A stretch of 64,000 bases of DNA from Uruburuella suis (GTDB lineage: Bacteria > Pseudomonadota > Gammaproteobacteria > Burkholderiales > Neisseriaceae), in the NCBI RefSeq assembly GCF_004341385.1, contig NZ_SLXE01000013.1:2943-66942 (forward strand), read 5' to 3'. Of this stretch, positions 42,608 through 51,139 are shown one piece after another. Below the pieces are notes generated by a model that saw only the letters and a program-made list of their open reading frames with translations, made no database searches and had not been told where the DNA came from. The stretch's first letter is position 1, and each line of letters opens with the position of its first letter. Both the position numbers and the translations under genes were made by a program.

Positions 42608-42658
42608 AACTGCACCTTTTGGGTTGGATGGTGGGTGTCCAACTTTTGGGGTGCAGTT
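42608..42658. mobile_element. Possible insertion-sequence end remnant
   Basis: AACTGCACC at the left and GGTGCAGTT at the right are inverted repeats, and the right part (minus strand AACTGCACCCCAAAAGTTGG) resembles the terminal repeats of IS3-family elements found in Neisseriaceae. Only about 50 bp remain, with no transposase. The assignment rests on recall of the terminus. Confidence 0.4.
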
Positions 42659-42720
42659 CAAGGTTCAGACGGCCTTGAGCTTTTTTACCATCAAAATCCA
42701 GAAAAACAAGCCGGAGAAGA

Positions 42721-42749
42721 CGCGCGCGTGCCTAGGGCACATACCCTAC
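42721..42749 (-). repeat. Half family A REP after immunity 3
   Basis: CGCGCGCGTGCCTAGGGCAC followed by ATACCCTAC, a single REP. Confidence 0.75.
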
Positions 42750-42814
42750 ATGCAGGCTACGCTTGCTATGACGTATATTCTACACACAGGCTACGCTTGC
42801 TACACTTACGCAAA

Positions 42815-43213
42815 TTATTCATTTACATCAATAACCATACTATATAACGGTTTCGGTTTCTCAAGCACCCACCCGAAAATTTCAATAGCTTTTTTCGAAA
42901 GCTTACGAATAATCTGCCATTCTTCCCCATCTAATTGTTCATTATCTAACCAAATATGTTCAAACTCCACACCACATTTGCTCACTATATATGCGTGCAG
43001 TTCTTTTAATGCATCAGTTTGCTGAAGCGATAGAAATCCATATTGAATAACAGGATCTAAATCAACTAAAACAGCAGCTTCATATTCAGAAAAAAGTTCA
43101 TCACCAACTAGAGAATCAGGAGGAAATAGGCTTAATTGTTCCTCAGAGGACTGAGCCATTGCCATTAAAATCCATTTAATTTTATTGTAATAAAATAAGT
43201 CGCGCTCATTCAT
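42815..43213 (-). CDS. Putative immunity protein of orphan cassette 3
   Basis: This 132-residue acidic soluble protein starts 11 bp after cassette 3. It is a diverged homologue of the immunity protein of cassette 1 (FYYNKIKWILMAMAQSS against YYFDKFKWSLMALASSS, PDSLVGDELFSEYEAAV against ENSMVGEEIVLEYEEAV, and a shared final LYS-VI-VNE). Because cassettes 1 and 3 differ mainly in the toxin tail, these two proteins presumably protect against two related toxin variants. Confidence 0.75.
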   Translation of the reverse strand: MNERDLFYYNKIKWILMAMAQSSEEQLSLFPPDSLVGDELFSEYEAAVLVDLDPVIQYGFLSLQQTDALKELHAYIVSKCGVEFEHIWLDNEQLDGEEWQIIRKLSKKAIEIFGWVLEKPKPLYSMVIDVNE

Positions 43214-43224
43214 TTCATTCTTTC

Positions 43225-44481
43225 CTATTTATAAATAATTTGTGCTTTTTCCCCAACAGTAGGAATATAAGTTCCCTTATCCACAACTTTCACGACCCCT
43301 TTATTTGTGGTTGACAACTTATAATATGCCCCGGCGTGCCGGCCTCCTCCTGGGTGAATTTGGATCTGTTGAATGGAGGGGTGCCCTTTTATTTCAACAA
43401 TCTTAGCTAGACTTCCCTGTCTATTGCTAGACCTGATAGTTGTCGAATACCCTGCCCGTTCAAACTGTTTGGCAATATCCACCGCAGATTTCCCCCATAC
43501 TGTTTTGGGGTTTTTCACAAAATTTACGGTGATTAATCGTGTAGCATTCCATGCCTGAAAAGTTTTTGCCGCATCCGCTGTCCACTTAATTCCTCGAACA
43601 CTTCCTCCCGTAATCGGGTATAAAGTTGCTGCAAATGCCGCAATATCCAAGGTTTCCAAATCTGCATCTTGGAAAGCTTTTTGCCATTGTTGCCGTTCTG
43701 ACGGACTGAGTGAATTCATAAATTCATCATGCCGATGCACTTCTAAAATCAACTCTTCTCTTAAAGTATTATTCTCCACCGCCACCTTGGCCGCATCCGC
43801 CGCCACATTCACATCGCCGCCGGTCAACCCTGCAGCCGTACCCGCGACCAAGCGCGAGTAAGCAATTATCTTCGCCTCTTCTGCAGCACGCTCTGCTGCA
43901 GGCAGTTTGCTAAGGTCTCTACCGCCCAGCAATTTCTCTCCCACAATCTCACCCACTGCCGCGCCAATCGCGCCATCTTGGCATTTGCCCTTATTTGCCG
44001 CCGCTGCGGCACAACCTGCCACGGCATGGGCAACTTTATGGGCGATATAGTGATTATCCAAATCTTTTATCTTGCTCGCCGCTGCACCATGCGCCGTCTG
44101 AACCAGCGCGGACAATATGGCGCTTTCCAGGCTATCTTGCAGGCTGCCGCCATTGATGGCGGTGCTGATCACGGCGCTGCTGCCGGCGGTGGCAAGGTTG
44201 ACGCTGAGGTTGTTTACCCATTCGGTGTTGCTGACGTTGTTGAGTGCGGAGGTGGCGCCGATTTTGTCGGCCACGCCGGCGGTGAGCACGGCGGTGGCGA
44301 GGTTTTTAACGGTGCTGCTTCTGCCCAGCTCTTTAAAGGTTTTGCCAAGGTTGCCTTTGTTGTTGACCAAGCTGATAGAGGCTTGGGTGGCCAGCGACAG
44401 GAAGGCGGCGTTTGCCATGGCCGCGGAAGTGCCGGTGACGACCGTGCCGCTTGGTAAGTGCAGATGCATAGGCACGCACAC
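43225..44481 (-). CDS. Orphan TPS/CDI toxin cassette 3
   Basis: This 418-residue cassette is nearly identical to cassette 1 over about the first 345 residues, including the VENN junction and the first half of the toxin part (ELILEVHRHDEFMNSLSPSE, TLYPITGGSVRGIKWTADAA). After TTIRSS it diverges: NRQGSLAKIVEIKGHPSIQQ here against SKGSGKATILEIKGHPSISQ, with scattered differences to the end (GTYIPTVGEKAQIIYK). GTG or ATG start inside REP-derived sequence, no clear ribosome site. It is the cassette nearest to tpsA. Confidence 0.85.
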   Translation of the reverse strand: MCVPMHLHLPSGTVVTGTSAAMANAAFLSLATQASISLVNNKGNLGKTFKELGRSSTVKNLATAVLTAGVADKIGATSALNNVSNTEWVNNLSVNLATAGSSAVISTAINGGSLQDSLESAILSALVQTAHGAAASKIKDLDNHYIAHKVAHAVAGCAAAAANKGKCQDGAIGAAVGEIVGEKLLGGRDLSKLPAAERAAEEAKIIAYSRLVAGTAAGLTGGDVNVAADAAKVAVENNTLREELILEVHRHDEFMNSLSPSERQQWQKAFQDADLETLDIAAFAATLYPITGGSVRGIKWTADAAKTFQAWNATRLITVNFVKNPKTVWGKSAVDIAKQFERAGYSTTIRSSNRQGSLAKIVEIKGHPSIQQIQIHPGGGRHAGAYYKLSTTNKGVVKVVDKGTYIPTVGEKAQIIYK

Positions 44482-44491
44482 GTTTTTTCAT
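44467..44491 (-). repeat. Truncated family A REP at the start of cassette 3
   Basis: Identical junction to those of cassettes 1 and 2. Confidence 0.78.
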
Positions 44492-44499
44492 TTAACAAC

Positions 44500-44535
44500 A
44501 AGGCCGTCTGAAAGATTAATTTTTCAGACGGCCTT
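44500..44535 (-). terminator. DUS hairpin between the tpsA immunity gene and cassette 3
   Basis: AAGGCCGTCTGAAA and TTTCAGACGGCCTT in the cassette linker. It should stop transcription from tpsB-tpsA before the orphan cassettes. Confidence 0.8.
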
Positions 44536-44579
44536 AAGTTTTTTTATCATCGAAAGCTAGAAGCACAAGCTGGTTAAGA

Positions 44580-44608
44580 CGCGTACGTGTCTATGGCATA
44601 TATCCTAT
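44580..44608 (-). repeat. Half family A REP after the tpsA immunity gene
   Basis: CGCGTACGTGTCTATGGCAT followed by ATATCCTAT, the most diverged of the linker REPs. Confidence 0.65.
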
Positions 44609-44625
44609 GCACAGGCTACTCTTGT

Positions 44626-45069
44626 TCAATGTTTTTTGCATTTTTCTGCAGGATTTCGCCATTGAAGAAACACTTTCTGATACATCCCCTCATCTGTGTA
44701 ATAATCACTATCCAAGCCGATTCCTTCTGTTCCCCGACATAAATATTTATCACTAAAGCCAAGATCTACCACTCTTGCCCGAATATCCTGCATTTCAATT
44801 GGCTCATTATTTTTACCTTTGATTTCAAAAGCCATCCCAGCTATACCAGCCCTAAAACCTTCTCCCTTCAATATTATTTGATACTGATCAGAAAATTGCA
44901 TAATTTCTGATTGAATTTTCAATTTTTGTGCATCTAGTCCTTTTGTTTTACTGTTGTAAATCGGCCCATTGGGTGATGAAAGCCACATCATCAATATTGC
45001 CGTTAACAGAAACAATGCAATTCCAATTAGATGTTTGATTATATTTTGATATTTAATTATTTTTCCCAT
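44626..45069 (-). CDS. Putative membrane-bound immunity protein of TpsA
   Basis: This protein of about 147 residues (151 if it starts at 45081) has one N-terminal membrane helix (IIKHLIGIALFLLTAILMMWL) and a C-terminal domain that should be periplasmic, with a Cys pair (LCRG and EKCKK). It overlaps the end of tpsA by 13-25 bp and is therefore coupled to it, the usual place of a CDI immunity gene. An inner-membrane immunity protein suggests that the current TpsA toxin tail acts at or near the inner membrane. I recognise no named family. Confidence 0.75.
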   Translation of the reverse strand: MGKIIKYQNIIKHLIGIALFLLTAILMMWLSSPNGPIYNSKTKGLDAQKLKIQSEIMQFSDQYQIILKGEGFRAGIAGMAFEIKGKNNEPIEMQDIRARVVDLGFSDKYLCRGTEGIGLDSDYYTDEGMYQKVFLQWRNPAEKCKKH

Positions 45070-48000
45070 TTCCAATTCCATTTCCCATTTTGATATTCCA
45101 CTTGCCCTATTCTTGCTACTTTTTCAACCCCTAATGAAATGCTAGGCGTGCCTAAACCTAGTTCTGCTGAGTATTTTACCGTGTCTCCACCTATTGTTTT
45201 TGCTCCTCCGCCACATATTAAATAAATACAAATTTGTCCTCCATTAGAAGTCCCTTGCAATGCTGCCGTAATTGTTTTATCAATATTAATTTTTTCCAAA
45301 TCCGAGGTATTTAGAATGCTTCCCATAACAATATTAAACCCTCCTGATTTAAAACTTTTTATAGATACATCTGAAATATTTTTAAAATTTGATGAACCGG
45401 CAACAGAAATGAATACTTCTCCTGTTCGAGTATTTACAATTACTCTACTTCCATACCCCAATCCTAAAATCTCTGGGCTATTCAAATTAATTGCAACATA
45501 TTGCCCTATAGGTACTTGTTTCCATGCAGTATCAAGATATTTCAATGTTGTTGCATCTGGCACATAAAAATCCTTAATAGATATACTGCTATTCTTTAAA
45601 TCTCCAGAGAATTTTTTATTCTCTTTATACTTATCAATCATTTGATTCGTAATTTCAGTGGAAAGGTTGGCATCTTTCAATTTAGTTTTACATGAATTAC
45701 TATCTGGATCAGCACGGCATACATTTAATAATTCATTGTTTCTTTTACGGCTTAATTCAACTAGCTCTTTTTTTGCATTATCTACACACTTCTTATCCGT
45801 ACCACAACTATTCAGTTTTTTATCATAATCATCCCAATCTTTGCGAAGTAAATAATTATTCCTCACCGCCGTTTCTGCAATATTGGCAGCGGTATTGGCA
45901 TCTCCGCCTGCAAGCGTAGCTGCGGAAGCGGCGGCCACCTTGAAAAGCGTGAGCAATTTGGCCTCTTCCGTTGCATTGGCAGGCTTACCGTAAACTTCTG
46001 CCACAATCTCACCTACTGCCGCGCCAATGGCGCCATCTTGGCATTTGCCCCTATTTGCCGCCGCTGCGGCGCAGCCGGCCACGGCATGTGCCACTTTATG
46101 GGCGACTTGCTGATAAAACTGTACATTGTCGCCTGCCGTGATGCCTTTGATTTTGCTTGCAGCTGCACCATGACCGGTTTGAACCAGTGCGGCTAATATT
46201 GATTTTTCCAAGCTGTCGCTCAGGCTGCCGCCATTAATGGCGGTGTAGGTGGCTGCGGCGCTGCTTGTGTTAATCAGGTTGGTGGTGAAGGTGCCTGTCC
46301 AATCATAGCCGGTGGCGCTGCTGGCTTGGTTGCCCGCTGCGGTGGCAATGCCGCTCAGTTCGCTCAACACGCCTGCGGTGGCGGCGGCTGTTAGCACTTG
46401 TTTGACGGTGTCGCTGCGGCCGAGATCTTTCAGGGCTTTGCCCACATTGCCTTTGTTGTTGATCACGGCAATGGCCGCTTGGCTGTAGAGGCTGTTCAAA
46501 GCTGCTGCTTGCATGGCTGCTGCGGTAGTGGTAGCCGTGGTGGCTGTTGTGGCCGCGGCTGCACCTGCCGCACCGCTTCCTGCTGCTGCGCCACCGCCTG
46601 CCGCTCCGGCTGCTGCGCCGGTGCCGGCACCGTAGGTCAGCACGGTAACGATAATCACGATAATGGCTGCGCCTGCGCCGGTGAGGCCTTCTTGCTTATA
46701 ATCCCATTTGTCGTAAGCCAGCTTAACCTGATTCCAGTCGACATCTTTGGAAAGCTGCAATTGCTTCAAATAGGCATATTCGGGCTGGCGGGCGAGCTTT
46801 TCGATTTCGGTTTTGAGCTGGCCTTTGGGGATATCGACAATATAGCCGCCGGGCGCGCTGAGCTTGGGCGGGGTGGGGCCTTCGAATTTGGGCAGGGCGA
46901 GGGTTTCCACCATGCTGCCGCTGCCGGCCATGCTTTGCCACACCACGGCGTTGGATTCGCTGCTTTCTTCTTTTTGCACCGTGGTTTTGATGCCTTGCAG
47001 GATGATTTTGGCATCTTTACGGGCATTTTCGCCTACGCCGGCTTGGATAGTGGCACCTTCGAGTGAAGTTTTAAAAATAGTGCCCTGTAATAAGGTATCC
47101 CAGCCTGATTGAGTATCAGCTTTTTCAGCTTGTAAAGTAGCAGGAAGCATCTCATTAACATAGGCTGTTGATTTATTAGAAGAGCTTCCCACCTTGATAA
47201 AGCTCAAAAATTTCCTGCTAGAATTGCTGCTATTTTGTTCACGAAATACTTTATCAACCGCAAATAAGGATAAAGCTTTGCCTGCTGCAATATTGATACT
47301 ACCTCTAGGAGCATCAAACTCTGTTGCATATGCGGCAATATTTTGTCCAGCTTTAAGTTCTATGCCTTTATCTCCTTTCATTTTGACAATTGAAGGTCTG
47401 ATTTCCTCTCGGATATTGGTATGACTATGATGTTTTTTACTCCAGAAAGAGCTGGTTGTATATTCACCATGATGGTAAGAATAGAACCCTTCTTGATTGT
47501 ATCTCAAGAGAATATCCCCATAAGATTGCAATTTAATCTTACCTCGTTCAGAATTAATTTCTGAAGCATTTATTATCAAATGGCTGTTGGCACTGTCATT
47601 GGGCGCAATAATATTTACATTACCGACTGCAGAAATTTTACTTGGCTTATTGAACATCGCATATTTATAGTCATTGCCATTTTCTTTACCATATTCATAG
47701 AATTCAGATAAACCATTAATCATAATTGACGCTTGCCGTTCCCCTTTTATCGCCGCTGCCGATGAAGAAGGTAATAACCCTGCTGCTTGCAAATCAACTT
47801 GTTGGGCAGCAGTAAGCGTAGCAGCCTCCATATTGATACCTTGCGCTGAAAGCAGATTAATATTTCTTCCATTCAGCTCACTACCTAAATATTCATGACC
47901 ATTGCCTTTTTGAGAAGATAGCTCCAACATCAAATCCAGATATTCTTTATACTCACGAATAGGCTTAACAGGTGCATCGTGCTTAGCAAATCTTTTCTTT

Positions 48001-51000
48001 GCCATATCCAACAATAAATTCTCAAATGCATCATCACGATACATTTTTGGCATTTCCATCTTCATTTTATACGAGCTAATAGCTGCTTCATACGCCATTT
48101 TCTCTCCAGCGTATTTAGGATTATTGGTTAGTCTTTCCAATTCTTTAGCTAAAGGCTCTATTTGTTGATTTAATTCTTGCACTTTCTTAATGGATATGTA
48201 ATCACTAAATTCATTTTTTAATGCTGTGATATTCAACTGCCCTTTAGTCGTGCCCACGGTCAAATCTTTCCCTGCCGCAATCTTGGCCGCCTGAATATCG
48301 GCTTCGCCAGCGATCAGCTTGATGTCGCCTTTGGCGCTGAGCGTGGAAGTGGTGCCGCTGGGGTTGCCTTTGTTGCCGCTTTTGCCGGCAAGGGTGAGCT
48401 TGTTGCCGGCTTTGAGGTGGAAGTTGCCATCGGCGGCAACGGTATAGCCGGGCTGGATATACACATCGCTTTTGGCTTCGATATTGATGCTGCCATCAAG
48501 GCTTTTCAGCTTGGCATCGTTTTTCAGCACCGGGTTGCTCAGGGCTTTCAGGCTGCTGTTGCCGCTGCCGAGGTTGAGGTTGCTGCCGTTGGATTTCAGG
48601 TGCACGGCGCCGCCCTGCATATGGCTGTTGTTGGCGTGGTGCAGCCAGTCACTGTGAATAGAGAGCACGCCGTTGGCTTTGAGGGTGTTGGCGGTGCTTT
48701 GTTTGTCGTTTTGCAGAATTTGGTTGTTGCGGCTGCTGATGGCCATATGCTGCCCGGCGCTGGCATTTACCTGATTCAAATGCACTTTGCCGGCATCGGC
48801 GGCGATGGTGGTGTTTTGCGATGAGGTGGCGGCCACTTGGTTAAGCGTTAAATCTTGTTTGGCTTCGAGCTGGATTGCGCCGCGGGTGGCGCTGATTTTA
48901 GCCTGATTGATGCTGAGGGCGCCGTTGCTGCTTTGGGCTTGGATATGGCGGGCGAGCAAGGTGTTTTGCTGCTTACCGTTGCCGATAATCATGTCTGCGC
49001 CGGACACCAAGCGGATATCGCCTTCGGCAGCAGTGATGTCGGTGTTGTCGGTTTTCAGACGGCCTTTGCCCACCGAGCCGAGCGCCACGCCGGTTTTGCC
49101 GCTGAGTTTGGCGGCGGCGGTGCCGATGCTCAGCAAGTCAACGCGGCCGTTGGCCATGATGCTGAGGTGGCCGTTGGCGGCGGTGGCGTTTAGGCCGTCT
49201 GAAACAATATTGCCTTGCAAGGCGGCGGCTTCGATATTTTGGCCGGCATTTAATTGGGTGTTGGGGGCAAGGCCGAGGTCGCCGCTTTGGGCGCTTAGGC
49301 TGAGGTTGCCGCTGCCGGCTTTAAGATTCAATCTTTCCACGGTGATGCTGCCGGCGGCAATGCTCAAATCTTTGGCTGCATTCAGATTTTTCGGCGAAGC
49401 GGCACCGATTAAGGCTTTTTCGCCGGCTTTCAGGCTCACGTTTTGCGTGGCGGCGGGCAGCTCTGCGCCCACGGTGAGATTAAGGTTTTTACCGGCATGC
49501 AGGTAAACGGCTTCGGCGGCTTTGATGGTGGTGGTGGCGCTGATGTCGTTATCGGCCAGCGCCACGATGTTTTTGGCGGCGCTGAGGCTGCCGCCGCTGA
49601 TATTAGCATTGGCGGGCGCCGGGTTGGCGGCAAGTGAGGCAGGCTTGGCGGCTTCAAGGTGGATGCTGCCTGCGCTGCTGGCCAGATGGCCGGCATTGAG
49701 TTGCACATTGCCGTTGGCCAAGATGCTGATGTCTTGCTTGGCGCTGAGGGTGCTGTTGTTTTGCAGGTGGTTGCTGCCTTGGGCGGCGGTGTAGATTTGG
49801 CCGCTGCTGCCAAGCTTGGCGTCGTTTATCGTAATGTTGCCGCCGGCGGCTGCGCTGATGGCGCCGCTGCCGCTGTTGGTGAGCGCGGCTTTTTTGTTGA
49901 TTTGGATATGGCGGCCGGCATCGAGAATGATGGCGGAGGCCGTCTGAACGTTGCTTTGATTGAGCGCGGTGTTGCTGAGCACCAAATCGCGACCGGCATC
50001 GACCACCATCAGGCCTTTGCTCTCGATTTTGCCGGCGGTGGAATCAATATCGCCGTTGCCGCTGTTGGCCGCTTGGTCGGTGGTGGTGAGGCTCAAATAA
50101 GTGGGCGCGGCTTCGGTTGCGGCGGATGTGGTGCGGATTTGGCCGCTGTTTTCAATTTTGCCGGCCGAGGTGAGCACCAATTGGCGCTCGGCCTGCAAGG
50201 TGCCGGCGTTTTTCACGCCCAAGCCTTTTTCGTTGGCAATCAGGGTGATGCTGCCTGCATACATGCTGCCTAAGGCGGCGGTGTCGATGGCAAGCGCAGG
50301 CTTGGTGCCGGCGGCGCTGCCGCTGCTGATTTCGCCGCTTGCATAATCGATTTTTTGCGCGCCGGTGGCGATGGTGAGCTGATTGGCTTGGATTTTGCCT
50401 TGCACGGTGGCGGCGCGGCTGAGGATTTCGGTGTAGCCCGCGCCGGTGCTGCCTGCATCGTTGAGGCCGCCCGCGCCGATGGCAACCGTGCCTTGGCGGA
50501 TGTCGAGCTGGTGCAGCGCGCCCTCTTTAATCACCGGTGCGCCGGTGGTGAGCACGGCGCGGTTGGCGTTTTTAAAGCCGCCGCCGTTTACCTGAATGCC
50601 GGCCGGGTTGGCGATAATCACGTCTGCCTTGCTGCCTTCCACGCTGATGATGCCGGCAAGCTTGCTGGGGCTGGTGCTGCGGATTTCGTTGAGAATCACT
50701 TTGGCACTGCCTTTGGCCAAATTCGGGTTGGCTGTGCGGCTGTTGTTGAGCACGGCGCCTTTGTTGTCGACATCGAATTGGGTGTAGCGGTTGTGGCTGA
50801 GGCCTTTGGCGGTGGGGGTTTGGATGTTTACCAACGGTGCGCCGCTGCTGTGTTTCAACACGGCGGCCTGCTGATTGGCGGGGGCGGATTTGTCGGCAAT
50901 GATTTGCGCTTGGGCAAAGCCGATGCCGCCGAGCAACACGCCGCAAGCGGCCAGCATGGGCATGCCGGCTTGCAGGGTGAAGCCGGCGCGCGCGGAGCTG

Positions 51001-51098
51001 TCTTGCGTGGATTTGCCTTCGCGGGCGGCATGCTCGGCCACGGCCATCATGCAGCCGCGCTTTTTGTTGAAAATGATTTTATGCAGGTGCTTGTTCAT
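45057..51098 (-). CDS. tpsA: TPS exoprotein TpsA (FhaB/CdiA-like) with polymorphic toxin tail
   Basis: This 2013-residue protein is exported by the TpsB encoded upstream. It begins with an extended signal peptide (MNKHLHKIIFNKKRGCMMAVAE) and a TPS domain containing NPNL and NPAG motifs. A long filament of beta-helical repeats follows, interrupted by an AT-rich, repeat-poor block (residues about 950-1335). An Ala/Gly-rich hydrophobic stretch (IIVIIVTVLTYGAGTGAAAG) leads to the pretoxin region (NNKGNVGKALKDLG, HKVAHAVAGCAAAAANRGKC), the junction VRNN near residue 1735, and a ~280-residue AT-rich toxin tail of unknown activity. GGGAAA precedes the ATG. The orphan cassettes can replace its tail by homologous recombination. 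Confidence 0.93.
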   Translation of the reverse strand: MNKHLHKIIFNKKRGCMMAVAEHAAREGKSTQDSSARAGFTLQAGMPMLAACGVLLGGIGFAQAQIIADKSAPANQQAAVLKHSSGAPLVNIQTPTAKGLSHNRYTQFDVDNKGAVLNNSRTANPNLAKGSAKVILNEIRSTSPSKLAGIISVEGSKADVIIANPAGIQVNGGGFKNANRAVLTTGAPVIKEGALHQLDIRQGTVAIGAGGLNDAGSTGAGYTEILSRAATVQGKIQANQLTIATGAQKIDYASGEISSGSAAGTKPALAIDTAALGSMYAGSITLIANEKGLGVKNAGTLQAERQLVLTSAGKIENSGQIRTTSAATEAAPTYLSLTTTDQAANSGNGDIDSTAGKIESKGLMVVDAGRDLVLSNTALNQSNVQTASAIILDAGRHIQINKKAALTNSGSGAISAAAGGNITINDAKLGSSGQIYTAAQGSNHLQNNSTLSAKQDISILANGNVQLNAGHLASSAGSIHLEAAKPASLAANPAPANANISGGSLSAAKNIVALADNDISATTTIKAAEAVYLHAGKNLNLTVGAELPAATQNVSLKAGEKALIGAASPKNLNAAKDLSIAAGSITVERLNLKAGSGNLSLSAQSGDLGLAPNTQLNAGQNIEAAALQGNIVSDGLNATAANGHLSIMANGRVDLLSIGTAAAKLSGKTGVALGSVGKGRLKTDNTDITAAEGDIRLVSGADMIIGNGKQQNTLLARHIQAQSSNGALSINQAKISATRGAIQLEAKQDLTLNQVAATSSQNTTIAADAGKVHLNQVNASAGQHMAISSRNNQILQNDKQSTANTLKANGVLSIHSDWLHHANNSHMQGGAVHLKSNGSNLNLGSGNSSLKALSNPVLKNDAKLKSLDGSINIEAKSDVYIQPGYTVAADGNFHLKAGNKLTLAGKSGNKGNPSGTTSTLSAKGDIKLIAGEADIQAAKIAAGKDLTVGTTKGQLNITALKNEFSDYISIKKVQELNQQIEPLAKELERLTNNPKYAGEKMAYEAAISSYKMKMEMPKMYRDDAFENLLLDMAKKRFAKHDAPVKPIREYKEYLDLMLELSSQKGNGHEYLGSELNGRNINLLSAQGINMEAATLTAAQQVDLQAAGLLPSSSAAAIKGERQASIMINGLSEFYEYGKENGNDYKYAMFNKPSKISAVGNVNIIAPNDSANSHLIINASEINSERGKIKLQSYGDILLRYNQEGFYSYHHGEYTTSSFWSKKHHSHTNIREEIRPSIVKMKGDKGIELKAGQNIAAYATEFDAPRGSINIAAGKALSLFAVDKVFREQNSSNSSRKFLSFIKVGSSSNKSTAYVNEMLPATLQAEKADTQSGWDTLLQGTIFKTSLEGATIQAGVGENARKDAKIILQGIKTTVQKEESSESNAVVWQSMAGSGSMVETLALPKFEGPTPPKLSAPGGYIVDIPKGQLKTEIEKLARQPEYAYLKQLQLSKDVDWNQVKLAYDKWDYKQEGLTGAGAAIIVIIVTVLTYGAGTGAAAGAAGGGAAAGSGAAGAAAATTATTATTTAAAMQAAALNSLYSQAAIAVINNKGNVGKALKDLGRSDTVKQVLTAAATAGVLSELSGIATAAGNQASSATGYDWTGTFTTNLINTSSAAATYTAINGGSLSDSLEKSILAALVQTGHGAAASKIKGITAGDNVQFYQQVAHKVAHAVAGCAAAAANRGKCQDGAIGAAVGEIVAEVYGKPANATEEAKLLTLFKVAAASAATLAGGDANTAANIAETAVRNNYLLRKDWDDYDKKLNSCGTDKKCVDNAKKELVELSRKRNNELLNVCRADPDSNSCKTKLKDANLSTEITNQMIDKYKENKKFSGDLKNSSISIKDFYVPDATTLKYLDTAWKQVPIGQYVAINLNSPEILGLGYGSRVIVNTRTGEVFISVAGSSNFKNISDVSIKSFKSGGFNIVMGSILNTSDLEKINIDKTITAALQGTSNGGQICIYLICGGGAKTIGGDTVKYSAELGLGTPSISLGVEKVARIGQVEYQNGKWNWKWEK

Positions 51099-51139
51099 TT
51101 ATATTTCCCTTGGATTAAATATTTTCAGACGGCCTTGGT

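Larger units (their letters stand above)
42448..42814. other. Extended linker between immunity 3 and cassette 2
   Basis: This linker is longer than the other two. It contains two half REPs (42492-42520 and 42721-42749), a candidate insertion-sequence remnant and a lone inverted DUS at about 42664-42675. No gene is supported. Confidence 0.65.
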
